This document shows positions 25,416-31,533 of a stretch of DNA of 35,350 nucleotides, in pieces. The translations under genes and the position numbers were made by a program. Position 1 is the first letter of the stretch. Each line of letters begins with the position of its first letter. Source of the stretch: Prevotella sp. (GTDB taxonomy: Bacteria; Bacteroidota; Bacteroidia; Bacteroidales; Bacteroidaceae); the NCBI GenBank assembly GCA_017556145.1, contig JAFZCU010000004.1:1-35350 (forward strand), read 5' to 3'. The notes under the pieces are model-generated. The model saw only the letters and a list, made by a program, of their open reading frames with translations, was not told where the DNA came from and searched no databases.

Positions 25416-25447
25416 CTTATATTTTTAGTATTTTAATTCTTTTTTGT

Positions 25448-25537
25448 CTACGCTGATTTTTGGAAGTAGTAATGAGACCATACTATTCCTACGACTGCAA
25501 TAATACCTAAAATTGCAAACAATACGATTAATGCCAT
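25448..25537 (-). CDS. 29-residue single-pass membrane peptide (small ORF)
   Basis: The frame reads MALIVLFAILGIIAVVGIVW, then SHYYFQKSA and TAG: one hydrophobic helix of about 20 residues followed by a short polar tail. The ATG lies one base after the stop of the upstream 91-residue membrane protein gene, an arrangement typical of translational coupling. Single-helix peptides of this size are often regulatory subunits of membrane complexes or toxins, but no family is recognised. It ends 33 bases before a hairpin terminator candidate. Support is the coupling, the clean membrane-helix composition and the lack of any other gene here. Confidence 0.6.
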   Translation of the reverse strand: MALIVLFAILGIIAVVGIVWSHYYFQKSA

Positions 25538-25538
25538 A

Positions 25539-25814
25539 TCAATTACTTTTAATTTTACCTATCAATATAAATCCAAATACCACGAACGCCAGCACAGCGC
25601 CTAATCCTATAGATACCAGCAACCAAACATTTACATCTTGTTGCATCATACTTGCCAACACGACTCCACCTAATATAAGTTTTGCCATATCAAGACAGAA
25701 TTTGCCACCCTCGAAAATTAGTTTTTCTTTTTGAATGGGTTTAGCTCCTTCTCTCATCAGCTGCTTATTCAGTTCCTGATTCTTTGCCTTGGCTTTTTCT
25801 CTTCGATTACTCAT
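25539..25814 (-). CDS. Small two-helix membrane protein, DUF6722-like
   Basis: 91 residues from ATG 25814 (MSNRREKAKAKNQELNKQL). A basic, helical cytoplasmic N-terminus of about 45 residues is followed by two membrane helices (about FCLDMAKLILGGVVLASMM and VWLLVSIGLGAVLAFVVFGF) and a short basic end. The arrangement resembles the Bacteroidota family DUF6722, by recall only. An upstream in-frame ATG at 25868 would add 18 residues but lies in AT-rich leader. A consensus promoter lies at 25934-25965. Its base composition is much more AT-rich than the housekeeping genes around it, consistent with acquisition. Function unknown. Confidence 0.7.
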   Translation of the reverse strand: MSNRREKAKAKNQELNKQLMREGAKPIQKEKLIFEGGKFCLDMAKLILGGVVLASMMQQDVNVWLLVSIGLGAVLAFVVFGFILIGKIKSN

Positions 25815-25933
25815 GGCAAAAGTACATAAAAGGTTTGATACTACCAAGAAATCTTGGAGAATTAACACAAATTTTTGCTTTTTGGTGTTTCATAAGCTTT
25901 CAATTTAAGGGGTTGAACATTAAATATCGTGTG

Positions 25934-25965
25934 CAAAGATACAAACTATTTCCGAAACCACCAAA
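25934..25965 (-). promoter_or_regulatory. Promoter of the small membrane protein operon
   Basis: On the minus strand TTTG (25965-25962), a 20-base gap and TATCTTTG (25941-25934). It would give a leader of about 110 bases before ATG 25814. A second weaker TACTTTTG lies immediately before that ATG. Confidence 0.7.
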
Positions 25966-26456
25966 TATCCAAGGAACTTTCTTTCGATAGCAATGAAAAG
26001 CTCTTTTGATATAACGTGTGTCACAACAAAATAATAATCGAATGTCTTGGAACTCTCGTTTATTATTTGTACCGTTGCAACCATAAATAAATAAAAGGTA
26101 ATAATTCCAAGTACACACGGAGTCCCTTTTGTGTACATTCTCGGAATGTTAATTGTGTCAGTTGTTTTCTGAGTTATCCTGTTTTACTGACAAAGAATCA
26201 TTTCCCCAGTAGTCCCCGTGATAGGCAAGAAGTAAGCAACGAGGGCACGAGATTACTTCTCGAGGGCAGTGAGAATACTGCTCGTTAATAGAGAGCATGG
26301 TGAGTGATGATGAAGGGCTCGTCAGCACTTTCGGGATTTCTGTGGCGTTTTTGAGGTTTTGAAGGTTGTTTTGAAGTTTTCACGGCTGTTCTGACTGCTT
26401 TTCAGGCAACGTTTTTCGTGCGATAAGCAACGCTTTTGAGGGCTAAAGAGGCGCTT

Positions 26457-26480
26457 ATTGCTAGTATTAATAGTAGCAAT
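26457..26480. repeat. 24-base near-perfect palindrome
   Basis: ATTGCTAG, TATTAATA and GTAGCAAT: the arms ATTGCTA and TAGCAAT match exactly around a TATTAATA centre, with a single G/G mismatch per side. It could be a protein-binding site or cruciform. Confidence 0.6.
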
Positions 26481-26523
26481 TGTTCCCTCACGTGGGAATT
26501 TTTGCGGCCTAGGCAGGGAACAA
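26480..26523. repeat. 9-bp inverted repeat with 26-base loop
   Basis: TTGTTCCCT (26480-26488) and AGGGAACAA (26515-26523) are exactly complementary. The loop contains CACGTG and GGCCTAGGC. It directly abuts the palindrome on its left. Confidence 0.6.
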
Positions 26524-26560
26524 ATTCTCCCTAGTATGGAAGCAAAATGGGGGATTGTGC

Positions 26561-26595
26561 TGCCAACGTTGCCTGCGTTGCCAACGTTGCGTAAG
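26561..26595 (-). repeat. GCAACG-type repeat, copy B (inverted relative to A)
   Basis: Read on the minus strand: CTTACGCAACGTTGGCAACG, then CAGGCAACGTTGGCA. It has three full GCAACG units plus a partial fourth, with a strict 9-base period, and lacks the ATACAC start found in A, C and D. Confidence 0.75.
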
Positions 26596-26675
26596 CACTA
26601 TCCATGCATGCGGAAAATACCTACTGGATAGTATTTTGAATATTATGATAAATAGAAATCTGTTTTTCTACTATT

Positions 26676-26715
26676 ATACACCTTACGCAACACAGGCAAC
26701 GCTGCAACGTTTTTT
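26676..26715 (+). repeat. GCAACG-type repeat, copy C: left terminal inverted repeat
   Basis: 40 bases beginning ATACACCTTACGCAAC and ending GCAACGTTTTTT. They match the reverse complement of 30691-30730 at 38 of 40 positions (differences at positions 18 and 28). Confidence 0.85.
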
Positions 26716-26735
26716 GAAAAAGCAACTGCGAATAC

Positions 26736-26766
26736 TTGGCGGTATCAGAAAAAAGGATTATCTTTG
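26736..26766 (+). promoter_or_regulatory. Promoter of the cassette's first gene
   Basis: TTG (26736-26738), a 20-base gap, then TATCTTTG (26759-26766). It sets the likely start of the first gene at ATG 26791, about 25 bases downstream. Confidence 0.75.
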
Positions 26767-26790
26767 CAGTCGCATATAATTTATAGGTGT

Positions 26791-27453
26791 ATGAAGCATG
26801 TGAAGATAATGTCGATGCCCGACTGCGACAAGCTGATCTACAGCGGAGGCATCATAGCCCGTCAGATAGGGGCGCTGATGGTGGTTGACGACGAACAGCC
26901 CATCAATACGATGAGTTATCCGATAGTGGCTGGCGGTCAGAAATTGGCTGATGGCTGGCTGGCACCAGGCGAGGAGTGCATGCAGACGCCCGTGGTATGC
27001 CGTTTGGGGCAGAAAATCTCACCAAGAACGTTTGCCAAGTACGTCAAGATGGGCATGCACGAAGAGGTGCCCTCGTCGGCTTATGAGCTATATGGCCAGC
27101 TGCGCGAGAGTGGGGCAGACCTGCAACTGCCTGTGTGGGCTCAAAACAAAGAGACTATTCGCGAATATTCGATAGAGCTCGAAATCAGCGACCTTAGTGA
27201 AGATGCCTTCTGCTATTCATCAGACACAGCCGATTTCTATTTCGAGGCTTATTTCAAGGCGGGCGACCACGATGAGCTTTACGGTGAGCTGATGTCGCAG
27301 CTGATGGACTATATGAACATCCTTGATAAGGAGGAACTGGGTGCAAAAATCATCTTCCATACACTCAATTTCGACTATCAGGACGTGATAGACAAGCTGA
27401 ATGCGACACCCATCGATACAGGCTACTGCGATATGTACGAACCCAGAAAATAG
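26791..27453 (+). CDS. Cassette protein of unknown family, 220 residues
   Basis: 220 residues from ATG 26791 (MKHVKIMSMPDCDKLIYSGG), chosen because the in-frame codon at 26764 lies within the promoter. No signal peptide or membrane segment. The N-terminal half looks beta-rich (IIARQIGALMVVDDEQP). A conserved-looking central segment (QKISPRTFAKYVKMGMHEEVP) is helical, and the C-terminal part is acidic with many Asp, Glu and Tyr (about 130-215). I do not recognise it. It is 12 bases before the next gene, and both precede the primase-helicase gene on the same strand. Codon use resembles the surrounding chromosome, so it is a normally used gene rather than debris. Confidence 0.75.
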   Translation: MKHVKIMSMPDCDKLIYSGGIIARQIGALMVVDDEQPINTMSYPIVAGGQKLADGWLAPGEECMQTPVVCRLGQKISPRTFAKYVKMGMHEEVPSSAYELYGQLRESGADLQLPVWAQNKETIREYSIELEISDLSEDAFCYSSDTADFYFEAYFKAGDHDELYGELMSQLMDYMNILDKEELGAKIIFHTLNFDYQDVIDKLNATPIDTGYCDMYEPRK

Positions 27454-27465
27454 ACGTTCATACCT

Positions 27466-28089
27466 ATGATTAACATCCGGCTGATACCTGTCGATTTCAT
27501 CGTTGAGCGGGCCAAGGCGCTTAAAACGGCGGCTGAGGCTCTGCCTTTGCGTCAGCTGATTGCCGACTGGTTTGCTTCGAACCATAATGAAGCAGAGGGC
27601 TATCAGGTACTGAATGAAATTGATCGATTCTTTCCTTCTGCCCGACAAATCAGTTTGAACGGTGAAGCGGATTCAGAGCCGGTGGTTCTGCCAGGATGCG
27701 TGTTGGGCCGTTACCGCAATAATCCGACCGAAGCCAGAATGCTGACGGCTATCATCCACGAGATTCACCGTCGTATGAATATTCCGATTGAAGACAGCCG
27801 TAAGGCAAAACGGCCAGAGGATGTGCGCCAGGATAGCTGGACGTGGCCTCATGTGATGCGTGTCATGATTCGGCATGATATCATAGCCGGCAATACCAAC
27901 AAGGCTACCTTTGGAGCCATGATAGAGCAGGTGCTGGGCGACAAGGTGAAGAAGAATTCTATTCGCCGAGCCAATTATGGCAATTATGCCATTGTGGAAA
28001 CCTATGACTTTGACCTGAGTGTGCAGGACAAAGATGTGATTCGCGAGATAACCAGCCTGTTTTTGCCACTCATCATGCCCAAAAAATGA
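27466..28089 (+). CDS. Cassette protein of unknown family, 207 residues
   Basis: 207 residues from ATG 27466, soluble and mostly helical. The middle part (AIIHEIHRRMNIPIEDSRKAKRPEDVRQ) contains HEIHR, which resembles but does not complete a zinc-protease HExxH motif. SWTWPHVMRVMIRHDIIA follows, then a segment with KKNSIRRANYGNYAIVETY. The C-terminus ends in LFLPLIMPKK. I cannot assign a family; a DNA- or RNA-binding role is possible given the basic stretches. It lies between the first cassette gene and the repeat-rich leader of the primase-helicase gene, and presumably shares the promoter at 26736-26766. Confidence 0.72.
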   Translation: MINIRLIPVDFIVERAKALKTAAEALPLRQLIADWFASNHNEAEGYQVLNEIDRFFPSARQISLNGEADSEPVVLPGCVLGRYRNNPTEARMLTAIIHEIHRRMNIPIEDSRKAKRPEDVRQDSWTWPHVMRVMIRHDIIAGNTNKATFGAMIEQVLGDKVKKNSIRRANYGNYAIVETYDFDLSVQDKDVIREITSLFLPLIMPKK

Positions 28090-28108
28090 AAATGCCGAAA
28101 CCAAAGAT

Positions 28109-28156
28109 TTGACATTTCGTTGACATTTTGACGCCCATTTGACATCCATTTGACAT
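28109..28156 (+). repeat. Five iteron-like TTGACAT direct repeats
   Basis: TTGACAT occurs at 28109, 28120, 28139 and 28150, with a degenerate TTGACGC at 28128. The starts are 11, 8, 11 and 11 bases apart, so most copies fall on one face of the helix. They lie between the 207-residue gene and the primase-helicase promoter. Confidence 0.7.
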
Positions 28157-28168
28157 TTCCCCGTAAGT

Positions 28169-28189
28169 CGCAAAAAATCCTTTTTTGCG
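28169..28189 (+). terminator. Hairpin followed by T-run before the primase-helicase gene
   Basis: CGCAAAAAA and TTTTTTGCG pair exactly around loop TCC, and CC-TTTTTT follows after two bases. It may end transcription of the two upstream genes, leaving the primase-helicase to its own promoter. Confidence 0.6.
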
Positions 28190-28203
28190 GCCTTTTTTAT
28201 TAG

Positions 28204-28211
28204 TAACTTTG
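28204..28211 (+). promoter_or_regulatory. -7 element of the primase-helicase promoter
   Basis: TAACTTTG matches the -7 consensus TAnnTTTG. The nearest TTTG upstream (28184-28187) is only 16 bases away, shorter than the usual 19-21, and overlaps the hairpin, which suggests regulated or weak use. Confidence 0.55.
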
Positions 28212-28216
28212 CATCA

Positions 28217-28264
28217 AGATCGAAGGAGATCGCAGAAGCGCGCCTGCGAGAACGGAGATCGAAA
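28217..28264 (+). promoter_or_regulatory. Structured leader of the primase-helicase mRNA
   Basis: TCGCAG (28230-28235) and CTGCGA (28244-28249) form a perfect stem with an 8-base GC-rich loop. It is flanked by direct repeats GGAGATCG (28225-28232 and 28254-28261). It begins just after the -7 element, so it is at the 5' end of the transcript. Confidence 0.5.
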
Positions 28265-28301
28265 CTAGAGTTATTAATAAAAAAAAGAAAGGTTTATTTT
28301 T

Positions 28302-30692
28302 ATGCGTGAAGAAATGAAAAAACTGATTGCGCTTAACTGCGCACAGAAGCCCAATCGAGGTCTGGCTTTCGTAAATGACCTCTCAACGTACGACCGTCTG
28401 ACTCACGAGTCTTGGCTGGCAAAGATGGTGGACGACATCCGTAGCGGCAACGATGCCCTGAAGGATGAGCTGCCCATCCGATGCTCGCACTACTACCGAT
28501 TCAGCGACAACCGCCGTCGGCAGGCTGACATGGACCCGGAGGCTTTCCTCTTTCAGACCTGTGTCGACATCGACGACCTGGAGGCTGTTGAGCCCGCCAT
28601 CGCTCGTGCGTACATTCTTAATAATGAGGAGGGCGGCCAATGGCAGAATCATCTGCTCCACATGGAGTATTCGGCCCGTAAGAAGCTGCACATCGATATC
28701 CGCATCCCCGTGGGCATGACCATCGAGGAGGCTCAGCAGGCTTATACGGAGGCGCTGGGTGTGGATTACGACAGCAGCTGTACTTCGCCCGAACGCTTCA
28801 TTCTGGTGACAGATGCCCGTCAGGAGATTTATCGCTCGGAGCATTGGTATGAGGTGCTGCCCGATGAGAAACTCAAAGTTCGTCGCGAGGCCTATCTGAA
28901 ACGGGGCCTCACCATTGACGGACGCCGGCTGAAATCTCAGCCGACATCGGAGGCCGAATCGAAAAATCGATTGGGATTGGAAGCCCAGCCGAAAAATCGA
29001 CCCGGCTCTGTTCAAATCCAGCAGGCTGAGCTCTTTCCTGAGATGAAACCGGTTGAGGCCAATGAAGGTTGCCTTCGTGCCTTTGACCTCTGTATGGAGG
29101 AGGCTGGTCTGACGGAGCGAGCCTTGCAGATAGAGGGTGTGCGACACAACTCGTTGCGAAGCATCCTCTCGGTCGGTGCTTGTCAACTAATGCCCAAGGA
29201 GCAGATGTTGGCTGTGGTTAAGACTCGCATGCCTGCGTATGCCGATGAAAAGGACTGCCAGCAGCTTATCAGCGACTTCTACGCCAACTACACCGAGTTG
29301 AACCGCCCATTGACCCGTCGTCAGCGTGAAATCCACGCCGAGGCCTTTGGCGAACAGCTCGAGGATGTTGAGCCGGAGGAGGAAGTAGAGGCAGCAGAGC
29401 AGCCCAAAAAGAAGCACCGTCTGAACGTGAAGGCTCTGCCGTCAGGACTGCGTGAGCCCGTGATGAATGCTCCCAAAAACATGCAGATGAATGTACTCTC
29501 AGCTATCATGCCTATCGCTGCGACCTATGCCGATCAGGTATCTGTCCGCTATGCCGACAACAAAGAGCAGCATCTGGGGTTGATGGGACTGATTATCGGA
29601 CGTCAGGCTGGTGGTAAGTCGAGTGTCAAAGAGGCTGTCGAACTCTGGATGCGTCCCATTAAAGAGCAGGCACGCGAGGCTCGCGAGCAGGAGGATGCCG
29701 TAAAGAAAAAGAACAAGCTTCGCAAGGCCAACGAACGAGCTGTAGAGATGCCAGAATTGGTCATCCGCAAGGTGCCCATCACCATCTCGTGCTCTACGTT
29801 GTTGAAGCGTCTTAAGAATGCGCAAGGTCACACCATCTATAGCTTCGGCGAGGAACTAGACACATTGTTGAAAACCAACGGTGCTGGTTCGTGGTCGGCA
29901 AAGTATGATGTCTACCGCTATTCGTTCGATAGGGGAGAGTGGGGACAGGATTACAACTCTGACCAGGCTGAGTCGGGCGAGGTGAACGTTGCCTACAACT
30001 GGACCATCCTTGGCACCTACGGGGCCTTCAACCGCTGCTTCAACGGCGACAATGTGGAGAACGGTCTCGGAGGTCGTGTGCTGATGTCGGAGATGCCCGA
30101 TATGCGCTTCACGAAGATTCCTAAGTATCAGCCGATGACACCAGAGCAGGAAGAGGCTGTGCTGAAGGCGGCTGAGTTGCTACAGTCGAAGGCGGGCTTC
30201 ATCGACACACCTCTGTTGCGCAAGCATATTGACAAGTGGCTTGAGGAAAAGCGTCTGGAGGCGTTGAAGAATGCTGATGAGGCTATGGATGAACTCCGCA
30301 AGCGTTCGGCTGTCATCGCCTTCCGTTGTGCCGTCGTGTTCCATCTGCTCAGTGGTTGTGAACGTGAATCGAGGGCTTGTATCGATTTCATGCTGATGAT
30401 GGCCGACTACGTGCTCGAAAACCAGATGCATCTGCTCTGTGAGAAGATGGAGAGCCAGCAGGCCAAGAACGAGCCGGCTGTGGTCAAGACGTTCCAGAAC
30501 AAGTCTGTCTACGACAAGCTGCCTCAGGTGTTCACACTCAAAGACGTGAAGAATGCCAAGGGAATGGGTCTCGAGGATTCGTCGTATCGCAGTATCATCT
30601 GCAAATGGAAGGCCAGCGGATTCATCCAAGAGCAGCCTGCTGATCCAGCATCCGCCGATCGAAAAGCACACTATGTCAAGCTGTCGGCATAA
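28302..30692 (+). CDS. PrimPol-like/BT4734-type N-terminus plus DUF3987 helicase-like protein
   Basis: 796 residues. The N-terminal domain (about 1-210) fits the BT4734/VirE_N-type PrimPol-like fold: D89-x-D91 in TCVDIDDLE, H130 in SARKKLHIDIR and SPERFILVTDA as a third motif. Residues about 213-240 form a linker with two copies of a KNR-containing segment (GAAAAATCGA at 28961 and 28991). A helical middle domain precedes the DUF3987 ATPase domain, whose Walker A GRQAGGKSS lies at about 433-441; YSFGEELDTLL, WTILGTYGAF and GLGGRVLMSEMP follow. The last 65 residues look like a winged helix (YDKLPQVFTLKDVKNAKGMG). Such proteins are taken to be replication primase-helicases of mobile elements. 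The stop codon overlaps repeat D by two bases. Confidence 0.88.
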   Translation: MREEMKKLIALNCAQKPNRGLAFVNDLSTYDRLTHESWLAKMVDDIRSGNDALKDELPIRCSHYYRFSDNRRRQADMDPEAFLFQTCVDIDDLEAVEPAIARAYILNNEEGGQWQNHLLHMEYSARKKLHIDIRIPVGMTIEEAQQAYTEALGVDYDSSCTSPERFILVTDARQEIYRSEHWYEVLPDEKLKVRREAYLKRGLTIDGRRLKSQPTSEAESKNRLGLEAQPKNRPGSVQIQQAELFPEMKPVEANEGCLRAFDLCMEEAGLTERALQIEGVRHNSLRSILSVGACQLMPKEQMLAVVKTRMPAYADEKDCQQLISDFYANYTELNRPLTRRQREIHAEAFGEQLEDVEPEEEVEAAEQPKKKHRLNVKALPSGLREPVMNAPKNMQMNVLSAIMPIAATYADQVSVRYADNKEQHLGLMGLIIGRQAGGKSSVKEAVELWMRPIKEQAREAREQEDAVKKKNKLRKANERAVEMPELVIRKVPITISCSTLLKRLKNAQGHTIYSFGEELDTLLKTNGAGSWSAKYDVYRYSFDRGEWGQDYNSDQAESGEVNVAYNWTILGTYGAFNRCFNGDNVENGLGGRVLMSEMPDMRFTKIPKYQPMTPEQEEAVLKAAELLQSKAGFIDTPLLRKHIDKWLEEKRLEALKNADEAMDELRKRSAVIAFRCAVVFHLLSGCERESRACIDFMLMMADYVLENQMHLLCEKMESQQAKNEPAVVKTFQNKSVYDKLPQVFTLKDVKNAKGMGLEDSSYRSIICKWKASGFIQEQPADPASADRKAHYVKLSA

Positions 30693-30730
30693 AAAACGTT
30701 GCCGCGTTGCCTATGTTGCGTAAGGTGTAT
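30691..30730 (-). repeat. GCAACG-type repeat, copy D: right terminal inverted repeat
   Basis: 40 bases whose reverse complement begins ATACACCTTACGCAAC and matches copy C at 38 of 40 positions. The T-run at its inner end merges with the stop codon of the primase-helicase gene. Confidence 0.85.
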
Positions 30731-30754
30731 CTGTTACTAATCTGAAAACGAAAA

Positions 30755-30786
30755 CCGCCTCTTCATTTCGAAGGGGCGGCTTTTTT
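30755..30786 (+). terminator. Intrinsic terminator after the primase-helicase gene
   Basis: CCGCCTCTTC and GAAGGGGCGG form a 10-bp stem with one G-T pair and loop ATTTC, followed by C and six T. It lies just outside repeat D and would stop transcription leaving the cassette; it also converges on lutC. Confidence 0.88.
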
Positions 30787-30790
30787 GCGA

Positions 30791-30822
30791 GAGCTCATTG
30801 GGGTCGGAGCTCAATGGGTCGG
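30791..30822. repeat. 16-base tandem direct repeat
   Basis: GAGCTCATTGGGGTCG is followed at once by GAGCTCAATGGGTCGG. It lies between the terminator and the 3' end of lutC and has no evident function. Confidence 0.55.
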
Positions 30823-30834
30823 CTCTGTCTGAGT

Positions 30835-31428
30835 TCACTCAGGCAGGAGCAGGATGGTGGCGCTGCGGGCGGCTTGTGCTCCCATGACGAGGACCTGCGC
30901 GATGTCGGCAGTTTTCGAGGGGCCGCTGATGAAGGTGCCGTAGCCGTCATACTCCTTGTCGAACTCGATGCGCTTGTAGGCCTCGTGCATGTTGTTCACG
31001 ATCTGGCTCTTGGGGAGCAGGATGACGAGGTTTTCGGAGATAAACATCACGGCCTTCTCCTTCATCGTCTGAGGAATCCACACGCAGGCATTTTCGACCA
31101 CACCGAACTTGCCGCGAATGATGCCCACGTCTGTGCCGTTCAGGTCGCGCGCACGGCCCACGGTATCCGGATTTCTCGTGGCAATCGTTATCTCTGGCAG
31201 GTTCGAGGCAAACTCTTTGGCATCTGGGTAGAGGTCACGGATCAGCTGATTGATGTCCTGACCTTCCTTCACTTCGATCACATGACCGCCTACGCTCTCA
31301 GTCATCGTAATGTATTGCACCAGCGGGTCGGGGTAGGTGATGCCCTTGATGTCGCTCAAGTCGGGCATGTCAAATTTCTCCCTGACATTCGCCCGGTATT
31401 TCTTCAGTATATCATCTTTGTTACTCAT
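30835..31428 (-). CDS. lutC: Lactate utilization protein C (LUD domain)
   Basis: 197 residues of the LutC/YkgG LUD family, one of three subunits of the iron-sulfur lactate oxidation complex (L-lactate to pyruvate). Visible family segments are the DVGIIRGKFGVVENACVW block, where VxxxTGTxx of other members is replaced, FISENLVILLPKSQIVNNMHEAY, and the C-terminal FISGPSKTADI with MGAQAARSATILLLP. This SGPSxTADIE-like motif is characteristic. It is the last gene of lutABC and is separated from lutB by 105 bases that hold an inverted repeat (31447-31531). Confidence 0.9.
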   Translation of the reverse strand: MSNKDDILKKYRANVREKFDMPDLSDIKGITYPDPLVQYITMTESVGGHVIEVKEGQDINQLIRDLYPDAKEFASNLPEITIATRNPDTVGRARDLNGTDVGIIRGKFGVVENACVWIPQTMKEKAVMFISENLVILLPKSQIVNNMHEAYKRIEFDKEYDGYGTFISGPSKTADIAQVLVMGAQAARSATILLLPE

Positions 31429-31446
31429 ATTTTTATTATTTTTTTT

Positions 31447-31531
31447 ACAACGGATTTTACGGATTTCACGGATTTGGATACCAGCGTCTCATTTTTCTTT
31501 AATCCGTTAAATCCGTGTCATCCGTTGTTGT
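31447..31531. repeat. Inverted repeat of 9-base ACGGAT-type units between lutB and lutC
   Basis: The left arm (31447-31474) consists of ACAACGGAT, TTTACGGAT and TTCACGGAT. The right arm (31504-31531, with AATCCG at 31501) is its reverse complement with 24 of 28 positions matching. The two arms are separated by about 26 bases. Sequences of this kind are scattered in many Bacteroidota and other genomes (recall) and yield spurious FTDFTD or NPLNPCHP peptides. It can fold into a long hairpin in the lut mRNA. Confidence 0.8.
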
Positions 31532-31533
31532 CA

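Larger units (their letters stand above)
25966..26560. other. AT-rich non-coding stretch with several inverted repeats
   Basis: No convincing gene is visible; the short open frames here are rich in Cys, Tyr and Phe and lack starts or family features. The stretch holds GAAGTAA/TTACTTC (26230-26260), GCAGT/ACTGC (26267-26282), isolated CAACG words near 26406 and 26428, and two larger inverted repeats at 26457-26523 (listed separately). It separates the leftward small-membrane-protein operon from repeat copy B. Confidence 0.6.
26676..30730 (+). mobile_element. Inverted-repeat-bounded unit with primase-helicase (candidate element)
   Basis: A 4055-base unit bounded by 40-base imperfect terminal inverted repeats (38/40 matches). 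It carries a promoter 21 bases inside the left end and three same-strand genes: two of unknown family and one large PrimPol/DUF3987 protein whose stop codon runs into the right repeat. A strong terminator lies just outside the right end. No transposase, integrase or target-site duplication is visible, so mobility is inferred from the boundaries, the composition of the flank and the replication-type gene. It may depend on another element in the cell. Confidence 0.5.

Noticed and set aside
25900-26138. Two overlapping minus-strand frames of 72 codons with many Cys, Tyr and Phe
   Set aside because: Composition is that of translated AT-rich non-coding DNA, there is no family motif, and a good promoter of the neighbouring gene lies within them.
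27745-27774. HEIHR in the 207-residue protein considered as a zinc metalloprotease motif
   Set aside because: The motif requires HExxH; here the second His is one residue too early and no other metal ligand is evident.
25343-30730. GCAACG repeats considered as a CRISPR array
   Set aside because: Only four copies, in alternating orientation, hundreds to thousands of bases apart with genes between them, and no cas genes.
26676-30730. Unit considered as a classical insertion sequence
   Set aside because: No DDE or HUH transposase or recombinase and no target-site duplication next to the inverted repeats.
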